A stretch of DNA of 64,000 bases, taken from Gracilaria domingensis (taxonomy: Eukaryota; Rhodophyta; Florideophyceae; Gracilariales; Gracilariaceae). Location: positions 1 through 64,000 of the forward strand of contig VCMS01000213.1 in NCBI GenBank assembly GCA_022539475.1, in the 5' to 3' direction. The translations under genes and the position numbers were made by a program. This document shows, one piece after another, positions 9,919 through 19,304 of this stretch. Position 1 is the first letter of the stretch. The number at the start of each line of letters is the position of its first letter. The notes below the pieces were generated by a model. It searched no databases and was not told the DNA's origin. It saw only the letters and a list, made by a program, of their open reading frames with translations.

Positions 9919-10875
9919 TTGATCATCGTGGCAGACGAGCTAATTGGGCTACTTCGGGACCTGCAATTCTCGCAAAAGCGATTCAACGAGACCATAACAA
10001 GTTCCAAGCGCTGTACAGAACTGAAGAACGCAATTTTCGAACGATACGCCTCAAAGGACGGTTTCAATCGAAGAACTGTCTCGCCAGAAGGATGTAAGTT
10101 CAGCTCTACCCTCTACACGAGAGACCACGTTCAGACAATTGTGAAACAGCTCCAGTTGGCTAACAACGAAAACACATTCTTCCACCCTATAACTCAGACC
10201 CACTCCACGAAAGTATCCCACCGCATGTCCGCCTCTCTCGCAAGAGACGCCACCTCAAAACTTAAGGAAATGTTCATGGGCTCTTTGGATAGTAGAATAG
10301 TGTGGTACTCCCAAGAAATAAGTTACAGTGAATCTTTCGTAGGTCTTCTGCAGGTATACACCGATAACTCTTCAACAACTCTAAAGCAAACATCGGTTAC
10401 CGCCTATCCTCTTCACCTCATATTTCTCAACTTCTCCGACGAGCTACGCCGTAAGTGCATCCGTGATGACCTCACAGTAGTGGCATACTTCCCTACCACA
10501 CTAATCGAGGTTTCCGCATCTAAAGCAAACGCAATGCCATTCGTTTCTAGCAAGTCTCTACGCGAGTCCAGGATGCAAATCCTTCAAGAATCTCTTCGTC
10601 AAGTCCTGGAGCCCATTCTAAATCTCACGCAGAAAGGTTTTCAGTTCATCGGCGAAGACAAACTAAGTCGAGTGTGCCATCCTCTGCTTGCAAGTTATTG
10701 TGCGGATATTCCTGAGGCTAAGGACATTCTGTCCATTCTTCATGGGACCAAAACAGAAAGCCCGTGTCATAGATGCAAAGCCCCTCGCTCATCTTTATGC
10801 AGTCCTATTCCCACCTCATTCAACGGACGTTCTGTTAGAACAAGCTGTGCCTCGCCCCATAGAATCTCAGTCTGA
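9919..10875 (+). pseudogene. Plavaka/TNP2-like DNA-transposon transposase remnant
   Basis: About 318 codons with the order of segments seen in KDZ/CACTA-related transposases of the Plavaka type. These are an RDL-x(n)-N segment, a VYTDNSS-T...YPLHLIFLN strand like the D-containing 'YADGT..YPV...NLP' region, a VVAYFP segment like GWLP, a long helix, then an SIL.G...CHRCKAP C-x2-C motif. The first acidic residue (YTD) is present. No 'D-LH' C-terminal catalytic region follows, and the downstream sequence is out of frame, so the copy looks truncated. Family assignment is by motif pattern only. The neighbouring inverted-repeat element at 12,639-14,709 could belong to the same or a related transposon. 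Confidence 0.45.
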
Positions 10876-11101
10876 TTCACAAATGTTTCGTGTGTGTGCC
10901 TCAGGTCCTTCATGTCACAGTTTTACGCTACAAAGTGTGACTTTCTCATCCCCTTCCACACCTTGTCCATATTCATTCGAAGGGGACTGGATATCTCCTT
11001 CATGGGCGGCTCAATACCAGTCTTTTGGATGTTGTAACCGGCAACCCGAGATTCATGCTCCGCAAGATTCACCGGCTTCTCGAATTCGTCGCTCTCGGAG
11101 C

Positions 11102-12343
11102 TCACGAGGTCCATATACTCTCGACGAAGTGGGGGTGGGGCAGACTTGGTTGAAGAAGTTTCGGCATTACGGGAGTTTTAGGAGTTTTCGTCAGTTCAAT
11201 ATCGGGTTTCGCGTGAATGCCCACATTGAACCCTGCTGCACGATGCATATCCTGCATCGGTTTCCATAGCAACTCCGAAAAGTTCTGAAATCGTGCAGGC
11301 AACTCACCGGAGTCAGAACCAGATACGGTATCCATCCGTATCTCTGAAAACTCTATCCAGTTCCTCATCTGATCAACCCGTAAGCTATAGAGGCTATCGT
11401 GGGTGCATATGGTTTCGAGGTCTGTCAAAAACTCCTTAGCCAGTATTCGCAGGTTTGTATCGCATTCATCGCTCAAGGTCTCCACCGATCCACTAGTACT
11501 GCTCTGTGGCACATTCTGTGTGTTGAATCGAGTACTCTGGCTCGGCGGGGCATAACCAGACTCCCGTGTCTCTAGCGCCGTATACTTCAACGTCTGCATA
11601 TTCATGTAAATGTATGGTTTCACCATGTGCTGAACGTTCGTGTATCCAAGATGAGCCGCAAAACAACTCCATGCCCATACGACCTCACTGATAGCGAATC
11701 CCAGTCGATCACAGTTGTCTTTGGAGAACGACGTAAAAGTGGGTATGTACACAGCTGGTGCATGGTTCACTTTTCGTTTCTTTTTCGGTTGTTTCTTCTT
11801 CATCATTCGGATGTTGTCGTTCTCTCCCATTATGTGGCCGAGGTATGATAAGTATATAACGACCTCAAATGGGTTCACAGCTGTTGGTGGGATGAACACT
11901 GTCGTCTTCAAAACCTGCTTTCTCCTGGTCATGAAATAACCAACCAGGCACCGCACCGGTAGGTATGTACCCATATCCATAGAGAGAAGGAAAAAATCGC
12001 GGAGTCTCTGGTCCTCATCCCCGTCCTTCTTGTCAAGAAGCTTCGTTACAAGATATCGTTGCTCCACAGGTTCGTTATTCACAACACTCTTTCGCAGCTG
12101 TTGCAGTGTCAAGTTCTGCAGGTTCTTGGAGTTAGTGGCCTCCTCAAACATCTTCTTTGCCTCCGGAAAATCCTTATAGTTCTCGGCGCAGAACTCTATT
12201 AGCCCTCTAAACCCCACGTCCCGTGGCCGATCAGGGCCTCCATCGCTGTTTGCCAAAGCATCGCGAAGAACCAAGAAAAGTCTGACATATACATGGAACA
12301 CCGGAGGCGGAGCACTCATGTCGATAGTGTATCTCCTCTCCAT
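11102..12343 (-). CDS. Hypothetical 413-aa protein with nuclear-localisation-like stretch
   Basis: The frame is open back to 12,655, but the first ATG is at 12,343 (MERRYTID). I do not recognise the family. Visible features are a helical N-terminal half (LRDFFLLSMDMGTYLPVRCLVGYFMTRRKQ), a basic cluster KKKQPKKKRK near residue 190 typical of a nuclear signal, and a Ser/Thr-rich linker before a helical C-terminus. It converges on the transposase remnant and begins just beside the 2-kb inverted-repeat element, so it may be an accessory protein of a DNA transposon. Its length without stops suggests recent coding constraint. Confidence 0.5.
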   Translation of the reverse strand: MERRYTIDMSAPPPVFHVYVRLFLVLRDALANSDGGPDRPRDVGFRGLIEFCAENYKDFPEAKKMFEEATNSKNLQNLTLQQLRKSVVNNEPVEQRYLVTKLLDKKDGDEDQRLRDFFLLSMDMGTYLPVRCLVGYFMTRRKQVLKTTVFIPPTAVNPFEVVIYLSYLGHIMGENDNIRMMKKKQPKKKRKVNHAPAVYIPTFTSFSKDNCDRLGFAISEVVWAWSCFAAHLGYTNVQHMVKPYIYMNMQTLKYTALETRESGYAPPSQSTRFNTQNVPQSSTSGSVETLSDECDTNLRILAKEFLTDLETICTHDSLYSLRVDQMRNWIEFSEIRMDTVSGSDSGELPARFQNFSELLWKPMQDMHRAAGFNVGIHAKPDIELTKTPKTPVMPKLLQPSLPHPHFVESIWTS

Positions 12344-12638
12344 TATCGGTGGAATCCATCGCTTCAGCGCAAACAACGGAGGCGAGCCTTTAAATGGCGA
12401 CTTACGCTGGGCACCCCCGCTTTCGGCAGCTCCTCCCAGCGCACTGCCAGTCTCGTCCGTGTCCGTGTCCGCTCCCTTCTGAGGTCGGTGTCCGTGCGGC
12501 TTCGAGCGGGTGCGATAGCGTCGCCTGTCGGCCACGTCGCGATTCGGAGCTATTGCAAAGGTCGCGTATTGTGCTAATAGTCGCGGACCAAGTCGGTGTG
12601 AAGCGCTAGTTTTCTCTAGTTTGATATATGTGCACGGC

Positions 12639-13176
12639 GTGTGCAGCGAAATCACTGCCGGAAGTGCCGGGAGGAGTGTCTTGGGAGGTCTCCGGAGGGT
12701 GCCAGAATGTGGCCAGAAAGTGCCCGCGGGCGGGGGGGGGGGGGGGGGGTCGGTCGTGTTAGGGTAGGTACCCTATCACGACCAGAGCCCTCCGCCTGCG
12801 GGCATAAAATCGCACATTTTTCAAAAAATCGCCCAAACCATGCGCGCGGGCGGGGGGGGGGGGGCTCGGTCGTGTTAGGGTGGGTACCCTAACACTACCG
12901 GACCCCCCGGCCCGCGGGCATAGAATCGCACATTTTTCAAAAACTTGCCCAAAACGTGCCCGCGGGCGGGGGGGGTCCGGTCGTGTTAGGGTACCTACCC
13001 TAACACGACCGACCCCCCCGCCCGCGGGCACGTTCTGGCCACATTCTGGCACCGTCTGGAGACCTTCCAAAACACTCCTCCCGGCACTTCCGGCACCCAC
13101 CGCGTCACCTCAATGCACCAACGCGTCTTCTCCATCGCTCAAACTCTCCCTAATTCCTACGCGCACCACACCTACC
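12639..13176. repeat. Left arm with three palindromic TTAGGG/CCCTAA cassettes
   Basis: Cassettes lie at about 12,722-12,803, 12,842-12,919 and 12,958-13,029. Each has GCCCGCGGGC at or near both ends, then a G-run (up to ~18 Gs on the + strand at 12,731-12,749) mirrored by a C-run. The core is GGTCGTGTTAGGGTA and its complement around two bases. Each cassette is nearly a perfect palindrome of ~70-80 nt and could form a cruciform. Between cassettes is an AT-rich linker with CGCACATTTTTCAAAAA. Confidence 0.8.
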
Positions 13177-14288
13177 CTCTCTGCGATCACCATCTCCATT
13201 CCGAGGTGCTACACTTCACTGAATCAGTGATCGAATCTGTACTATTGAGTGGTTCCCACCTGTTCTACACGCTGCAGCAGTATATGCACCAGGATGTTGC
13301 AATTGTTGGTCCAATCCGATTGCGAGAAATTACAATCACCCTTCCCCTCTGCAATCTCAATTGCAATCTTCCTCACCGTTTGCATTCGCGATTGCAATCA
13401 TCTCTCTCCTTCGCAATCACGATTGCGATTGTGAGTCTTTGTGCAATCGCAATTGCAATTGCAATACAACGTAGATCTGGCAGCTCTCGTTATGTTCTAC
13501 ATTGTATGTTTAACTCTACGCTAATCTCAAACATAATATGGGAGTGTAGAGAAAGCTTTGTCTACGTACGAATAACTTTAGAACGGCGCTTTTCCGGATG
13601 TCAGCAGTATAGTCGATTGCAATCTGATTGCACATTGTGCTTGCCATCTGCAATCAGATTGCAATCACTAGCTCTTAAAGCAATCGCCGATTGCCATTGG
13701 TGATTGCAATCGATTGCGCAAGCAATGGATTGGAATCAACCCCTGGGCACTTGACCGGCAAGCGCGTGAGGGAGGTGTCCCACCACAGAATCCCCGGGAG
13801 CAGGCAAAGCTGCGATAGAGGCTACGAACTGTAACGCTTTGTGTTTGTGGCACGAAGGTGGTAGGAGGGGAGGGCGAGCACGTACGGAAGGGTGTGAAGC
13901 GCGTTCGCAACGCCCTTCACACCCTGGTGTCAGCAGCGGTCGGTGTCGCGGGTTCGGAGTCAGACTGTTGTTGCGCGCGGTCGCTGGAGAGCACATCAGC
14001 GGCCCTCCGATGTGCTGCATGCGCGTAAGGAACATAGGGATGAAATTGCGTCGTGTACAGTCGATGACTGGGATAAAGATTAGTTTACTGAAAGTTATAA
14101 GCTGTTTCATAGCTTACCACTAGACTACAAAAGACTGCTATCGATGGCGCTCTTAAGTATTGCTGCGCCAGGGGCGGCCGCCGGGCCATCGGCGTTGCAT
14201 CCAGTATATCAGACCCCGTCGTGGAACACGGCGCAGAATGCAGAGAGTCCCCCACATCATTAACACTCGACACCATCCTCTTCTCTAG
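13177..14288. other. Interior of foldback element with GATTGCAATC word cluster
   Basis: No convincing ORF. A cluster of the palindrome GATTGCAATC and its half words fills 13,310-13,720. Perfect copies begin at 13,390, 13,615, 13,657 and 13,702, and there are many CAATTGCAATC- and CGATTGCAAT-like variants. The rest (13,730-14,288) shows GC-rich DNA without structure I can name. Confidence 0.5.
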
Positions 14289-14709
14289 AGTAGGTGTGGT
14301 GCGCGCGGAAATTAGGGAGTGTCTGGACGGTGGAGAAGACGGGATGGTGCACTGAGGTGACGCAGTGGGTACAGGAAGTGCCGGGGGGTGTTTTTTGGGA
14401 GGTCTCCGGAAGGCGCCAGAATGTGGCCAGAATGTGCCCGCGGGCGGGGTGGGGTGGGGCGGGGGTTGGTCGTGTTAGGGTAGGTACCCTAACACGACCG
14501 GACCCCCCCCCCCGCCCGCGGGCACGTTTTGGGCGATTTTTTGAAAAATGTGCGATTTTATGCCCGCGGGCGGGGGGGGTCTGGTCGTGTTAGGGTACCT
14601 ACCCTAACACGACCGACCCCCCCCCCCGCCCGCGGGCACGTTCTGGCCACATTCCGGCGCCTTCCCGGGACCTCCCAAAACACGCCGCCCCGCAGTGATT
14701 TCGCTACAC
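14289..14709. repeat. Right arm with two palindromic cassettes
   Basis: Inverted copy of the left arm. Cassettes lie at about 14,436-14,523 and 14,562-14,637, with the same GCCCGCGGGC borders, G/C runs and TTAGGGTA-GG-TACCCTAA core. The arm ends at GCAGTGATTTCGCTACAC, immediately upstream of the acidic-tail gene of the right duplicate. Confidence 0.8.
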
Positions 14710-14766
14710 CCGGCCGCCGGTACGTTGGCGCCGCTGTCCACGGATATTGGCGGGAGTAGGCTGTAC

Positions 14767-15210
14767 ATGAAAGTGAATGAGTGTACTCTTGACTACTATG
14801 CAAAGCATTTGAAGAGCACGATTAGAGATCGCGACCATTGCTCGCGTGAGTCATCATTGCGCGAACTCCACGACTCTAAAGCGTACAATCAGCGTGCGAG
14901 CGGCTATGTCTATGGGTCTATGGATTTGCTGGTTAGATACCACATGTACATGGTACCAGAGGGCTACGCACTACCTGATGCTGTTCATCGGGGGCGGGAT
15001 TTCCGACCCACGTTTGTCAATGGTGACGAGGAGGAGGAGGCGGAGGATGAATTGTTGTCCGATAAGGAGGGTGGGGCGGTTGACATGGAAGAAGACCAAG
15101 TGGTCGTGGAGATTGGTGTGGAAGCGGAGGCCGATAGATCTGAAGTGCTTGAAAGTAGTAGTGATGACGATTTGCCAATAATGAGGCTGCGAGCGCCTCG
15201 AAGTGGATGA
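14767..15210 (+). CDS. Acidic-tail protein, right copy (likely 5'-truncated)
   Basis: The first ATG after the end of the foldback element (14,767, MKVNECTLDYYAKHL) gives 147 codons. The frame is open upstream only to the element boundary, so the true N-terminus may have been lost or replaced. The central segment RASGYVYGSMDLLVRYHMY is followed by an acidic tract and the ending SSDDDLPIMRLRAPRSG shared with the left copy. I do not recognise the family; a chromatin- or transposase-type acidic tail is possible. The right duplicate starts within this gene at about 14,914. Confidence 0.45.
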   Translation: MKVNECTLDYYAKHLKSTIRDRDHCSRESSLRELHDSKAYNQRASGYVYGSMDLLVRYHMYMVPEGYALPDAVHRGRDFRPTFVNGDEEEEAEDELLSDKEGGAVDMEEDQVVVEIGVEAEADRSEVLESSSDDDLPIMRLRAPRSG

Positions 15211-15474
15211 AAATGAGATGATTAGTAAATTATGAGTGTCTTGCGAGTATTAAGAGTAGTATACTATTGCAAGGCTATACATATGAACATAGAAAAAGTG
15301 CGGCAGGCTGGTAATTGAACAAATGTCATACGTCTTTGGTCCAGTTGCGTCTAATTGCAACATGCCACATGCTCGGTATCGTTAACAACATTGGTGGCAC
15401 CATTCAATTTGCAATTGAACATGTAGCGTCCTAACACTTTTGAAACTGCACTTAAGGTTGCTTTTAAAAGAAGT

Positions 15475-16386
15475 ATGAAACTGAGAAATTTATGCAGTTC
15501 CTGTCTATGCGGTACTTGTGGCAGTATGGTGACTGTATCAGGAAAAATGGCAGAGGAACAGAGAGACTTGGCGGAAATTTCACCAAATACATTGTCTAAG
15601 TTCATATATGCCAATGGCTACGGTATATTAAGTTCCGTTGATGGAACGTTGAGAAGAGAAGGATAGTCAATTCCAGAAGAAGTTGTGAAGTGTATGAAGT
15701 TCATTGACGAACGTGTTGGTTTCGGACTTGTCACAGAGGGTGATGTGGGCGACGTGGAGGGGAAAATGGAAGGACTCGGAGACTATAAGTTTGGTGTCTC
15801 GGCGAATCATGGAGCTTTCCTGCGTTTCTCTGACGAGAGGGAAATTAAGGCCGCATTCAATGATCACACCCTTGACCATACTGTTGACGGACTACTGTTC
15901 CTGGCAAGGGATTTGAATAGGAGGCATGGTATTGTGAAGGATGATGAGAAGGAGTTCGTGGAGACCAGAAGTGATAGTGGCCTTCCCAATTTCGTGTACA
16001 ACAAACTGTGGCAGTGGAGAGAAGAAGTGGATTCTGCTATTGGGGACCTGTTGCAGAAGATGGATGCGTTTTCTATCTCTCCCGGCGATAAAAGTTGCGA
16101 TATTTTGGACAAGCGATACACAAAAGGAAGCGGAGGAGCAAATCTTGTGGATAATGAACCGAGATTTATTGATACGGATGACGTCGTGACGTTGGGAAGT
16201 GCTTTGAGCGACGGGCCTTTCCATAAGGTAGGCGTGTACGGCATTCACGTCAAAGAAGATTGTATCCCGGGTGGAGTACACAACCTGTTCGAAAGCGTGG
16301 AGGATGTACATTCGACAATTATGTTGGTGGCTGTGTTGTACGGCTACGAGGAAAAGCAGCACGATAAAAACCACCATGAATCATAA
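15475..16386 (+). pseudogene. HAD-family phosphatase-like pseudogene, right copy
   Basis: Same architecture as 556-1,467. ATG at 15,475; motif I reads SSVDGTL (nucleophile Asp replaced by Ser); an in-frame TAG lies at 15,664-15,666; TGRD is replaced by TEGD; motif IV reads SALSDGPFHKV. The long open frame of 233 codons after the TAG is still well preserved in both copies. Possible explanations are slow decay, use of a downstream start (MKCMKFIDERVGF) to make a non-catalytic protein, or stop read-through. The missing nucleophile makes phosphatase activity unlikely in every case. Confidence 0.6.
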
Positions 16387-16438
16387 AAGGGTATTGAGAT
16401 ATATACGACATTTTCATTGCTGAGATCTCATATCCTAG

Positions 16439-17389
16439 CTAAGTATTAAAGGCATCGTAGCACTTGAAACAAATTCCAAGAGCATTTCTAAACCTTTGAC
16501 ACTTGCATTTTCTGTACCCGTACAGTTCTGCCACCCTTCTGATGGTCTCATGCACGTCCTCCACGCCATCAACAAGATATGTTACCGCTGCTGGATGGTC
16601 GTCTCCCTTCACATGAACTGCCAGGGTTGCCATTTCCTATAGAGGGCCATCATTGGAAGCATTCCCGAAAGCAACGATTAAATGTGTGTCGAACTGGGGG
16701 TCGTTTTCAACCAAGGCTAGCGCCCCACTATTTTTCGTGAAACGAATGTCCCCTATGTCACAGTTTTCATGTCGAGGGTACGCAACAAGGTTCGGAAAGG
16801 ATGTCAACACTTTTGAAATACCGGAGTTAACTTCTGTTTTCCACTTCGACAGTCCATTGTACGTGAAGTTAGGGAGTCCACTGTCTTTTCTAGTGCTCAC
16901 CACTGCTTGTTGACGCTCTTCGTGAAGTCCGTGCGATTCATTTAAGGAGAGTGCAAGTCTCTCAAGTTCGGCTGCACATCTTTCGTAACCTTCCCTGTCA
17001 AGGTCCTGATCAATTTCGGTACCATTGGATAATCTCACCCGTGCGCCTTGGTTTCCAGAGATGCCAAAAGTGTAGCCACCCAGGTGCTCCATGAAACTCT
17101 CGGCATCCTCTATATCTCGCCCAGTAGCAATTCCGAAACCAACGCGTGCGTTGATGTACTTCATGCATTTGACTGTTTCGGCAGGAATGTTCTCCCCAGC
17201 TCTTTTCAGAGTACCGTCAACATCACTAATCACGGCGTAGCCATTTTCGAATATTTCGTTAGCCAGCTGCTGAGGAGTTACTTCTTGGGCTCTAACTTCC
17301 GAGTTATACATGTTTTGAAAGCTTTCGAAAGGGTTCGTTTTGCAAATGGGTGTGGGTGTACGAATGAGAAGGATGTGATTGATGTTCAA
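16439..17389 (-). pseudogene. HAD-family phosphatase-like gene, right copy, single in-frame TAG
   Basis: Unlike its left copy the frame is continuous for 250 codons (17,389-16,637) and includes DVDGTL (motif I), TGRD, the cap region and FGNASNDGPL (motif IV). A TAG at 16,634-16,636 follows NDGPL, and 64 further codons in the same frame (EMATLAVHV..., ending in a Cys-rich CKCQRFRNALGICFKCYD) align with the paralogue on the other strand. A protein ending at the TAG would contain all catalytic motifs but lack the last strands of the Rossmann core. Start may be 17,389 or the later ATG at 17,311. Function: sugar-phosphate phosphatase-like at best. Confidence 0.55.
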
Positions 17390-17419
17390 AAGGTGTTTCG
17401 TAGTATAAAAAGAGTCTAA

Positions 17420-17938
17420 GAACGACCATATACGGGTATTGTAGTACTGTTTTAAAACGTTACTACGACGAGAAGCTTTTGCATCGATTTGAAGTAAAGA
17501 AAGGATGATTTAATCATAAGTTATATGTACGGGTTCAAGTGGGTAAAGAAAACTATGAATATCTTCAACATGAGCTTAGAAATCAAGAAGAGTAAAACAA
17601 CCTCCATTCTGGGTTGAAACCCATAAAAGGTTTACCTTACTTTATACGGGTGCCCCAAGTAATGCAAACGCTTAGTTCTTCAGAAATATCACAATTTTTG
17701 TACTTGTTTCGTTACTAGTATCGTGCACTTTAATGATATGGAATGACCATTTTCTATCTAGCAAAATCTTAGCGAAGTATTAGTGATAACGGATGTAGGA
17801 TTGAAAGGGGCATATTTGAACCACAGAAGGACGAACAATATAAGTAATGTAATAGGAACAGGCCATTTCGATAAAATAACTTTTATGTTTAACTATCTCT
17901 AAAAGGTTTACAACACCGAAAAGTCATGTGTTCTAACC
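17420..17938. other. AT-rich intergenic spacer, right copy
   Basis: Counterpart of 2,506-3,023, non-coding. It lies between the 5' end of the HAD gene and the 3' end of the reductase-like gene. No promoter or terminator that I can defend. Confidence 0.5.
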
Positions 17939-18841
17939 TCAAAGCTCGGGGAATGGGGAGGGGGATAACTTTTCCTTAACAACGTTGACGTAGTTTGTAT
18001 GAAAAGGAGCGGGGTCACCGCCTAAGATGTTTCTTTCTTGGCGGTAAAAGTCGTAGAAGTACGCGTTCCTAAACTGAAAGTCGGAGAAAGAAGTAGGGAA
18101 GCCAACGAGAGTTTTCCCATATGCAAGAAGTCGCCCAACGGTCTCTTCCAGGTTGAAAGTAGTACCTGTCTTAAGCGAAACTATCTTCAACAGCTCTTTC
18201 ATTATTGTGAGCACAACCGTACTGCACTCCGTAGCGACTACGCCCATAGGAATGAAACCTCTTGAGGCCCCGACGATGTTGAACGCTGATAGCCACAAGA
18301 GCTTCTCATAATAGCTTACGAGAAATGTGTCTTCGTCGACAACCCCGCAAGTGAGATCCATAGACCTAAACCTGTCTGCAACGTTGGAGGCCCACTTTCC
18401 TGTTGCGACAGTGAGACCATCCGGAATTTGAGGAGTGACACCATCCTGCGGAGCTGCGTTTCTTGAGGGGACACCAACGTATAGGACAACTTTTGAACAT
18501 TTGTCCACACCGAGCTTCGAAACCAATGGTATGATGTCTCCATTCTGGAAGAAAACGAGATTCTCTCTGAGCGAATAAGGGCAAGCCTGAATTACGGTCT
18601 CCAGGGTGTTCGTTCTTCCACAAACTAGTATCGGTACATCAGAAAGATGAGAAGTAGCAGCCATGCTGCAGAATTCGTGTGCGGAAATGACCATATCTTC
18701 TTCGTTCGCCAGCATGGTACCTATACGTCCCTTTCCAACAATAACGGCCCGAGTCCTTCGGGTCGGAGATGAGGCCTGAGGGACGTCAGAGTATCTGGGA
18801 CTCGGAGGCGGAGTCGGAGGCATGTCGGACTGGGAGTTCAT
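17939..18841 (-). CDS. Ketopantoate-reductase-like protein, right copy
   Basis: A 300-residue protein from the ATG at 18,841 (MNSQSDMPPTPPPSP). A Pro/Ser-rich leader of ~30 residues is followed by a canonical dinucleotide-binding loop GKGRIG, a β-strand ILVCGRTNT, FFQNGD (the QNG of ApbA/PanE enzymes), then the helical domain with EKLLWLSAFNIVGA and FDLEETV-like segments. The family reduces 2-oxo acids with NADPH (2-dehydropantoate to pantoate in CoA synthesis), but several family members have other roles, and the catalytic Lys/Glu set could not be confirmed by alignment. It is divergent from the epimerase gene, with start codons 463 bp apart. This copy looks intact. Confidence 0.65.
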   Translation of the reverse strand: MNSQSDMPPTPPPSPRYSDVPQASSPTRRTRAVIVGKGRIGTMLANEEDMVISAHEFCSMAATSHLSDVPILVCGRTNTLETVIQACPYSLRENLVFFQNGDIIPLVSKLGVDKCSKVVLYVGVPSRNAAPQDGVTPQIPDGLTVATGKWASNVADRFRSMDLTCGVVDEDTFLVSYYEKLLWLSAFNIVGASRGFIPMGVVATECSTVVLTIMKELLKIVSLKTGTTFNLEETVGRLLAYGKTLVGFPTSFSDFQFRNAYFYDFYRQERNILGGDPAPFHTNYVNVVKEKLSPSPFPEL

Positions 18842-19304
18842 TGCAAGTGTTCGATTGTTTTTGTGTGACGATAGAAATGAAAGATGGGGCGGATGACTGC
18901 TGGGGTAAAGAGAGATACTTAAGTACAAACGGTTGGGAAGCGCAGAACAGGAACATGGTTCACTTTGTGAAAGTGAGCGAAATGTATGATATGTGATTGT
19001 ACTGAATGAATGATAGGGCTTGTATGAGACGACAAGCTACAAAGCGTGATGATGTTTTATGAAAAGTAGGTGGAAGAGTAGAAAGTGTACAATGAATGAA
19101 ACTGATTTCGAACCTGAGTTGTAAAGTACGAGTTACGGGAAGCTTGAATACAGGATGAAAGGAGCCATTTTGGCTTCATAAATGACGTGATCGGGTTCTA
19201 TGGCTTCACTCGGGTTGCCATAATCTTCTTTTTTATTGAGGTATAAAAGGAGGGTGTGTCTGGGAAGGACGGGTTTGGCGTTACTGAAGTTATCGGCGTT
19301 CAGT
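18842..19304. promoter_or_regulatory. Divergent promoter region between reductase-like gene and epimerase
   Basis: The 463-bp gap between two divergent start codons. It contains the epimerase TATA box (19,242-19,249) and, on the reductase side, AT-rich DNA with GAATGAATG repeats (about 19,000-19,015). In the left duplicate the epimerase half of this region is deleted. Confidence 0.6.
19242..19249 (+). promoter_or_regulatory. TATA box of epimerase gene
   Basis: TATAAAAG in the context GAGGTATAAAAGGAGG, 56 bp upstream of the ATG at 19,305, leaving a 5'UTR of roughly 25-35 nt if initiation is at the usual distance. It makes an upstream start near 19,236 impossible and so fixes the ATG at 19,305. 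Confidence 0.75.

Larger units (their letters stand above)
12639..14709. mobile_element. 2-kb foldback (long inverted repeat) element
   Basis: The left arm (12,639-13,176) and right arm (14,289-14,709) are inverted copies of each other, matching at both outer ends (TAGCGAAATCACTGC-like) and inner ends (GTAGGTGTGGTGCGCG). The arms differ in length because the left has three copies, and the right two, of an internal palindromic cassette. No transposase is encoded inside, so it would be non-autonomous. No target-site duplication could be recognised. The layout resembles foldback or Mutator-like elements with long inverted termini, but the superfamily is not established. Confidence 0.7.

Noticed and set aside
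12344-12655. N-terminal extension of the 413-aa ORF to 12,655 (and of the acidic-tail ORF to 14,695)
   Set aside because: Both would begin with GTG inside the inverted-repeat terminus of the foldback element, where the sequence is dictated by the repeat; first ATGs are used instead.
13113-13703. 196-codon open frame inside the foldback element
   Set aside because: It starts within the inverted-repeat arm and consists largely of translated GATTGCAATC-like repeats; no domain.
12722-14637. TTAGGG/CCCTAA cores as an interstitial telomere
   Set aside because: The hexamer occurs once per arm of each palindrome, not in tandem, so it is part of the cassette and not a telomeric array.
556-17389. Reassignment of TAG to sense in this organism
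   Set aside because: The intact epimerase gene ends in TAG at its expected C-terminus, so TAG works as a stop.
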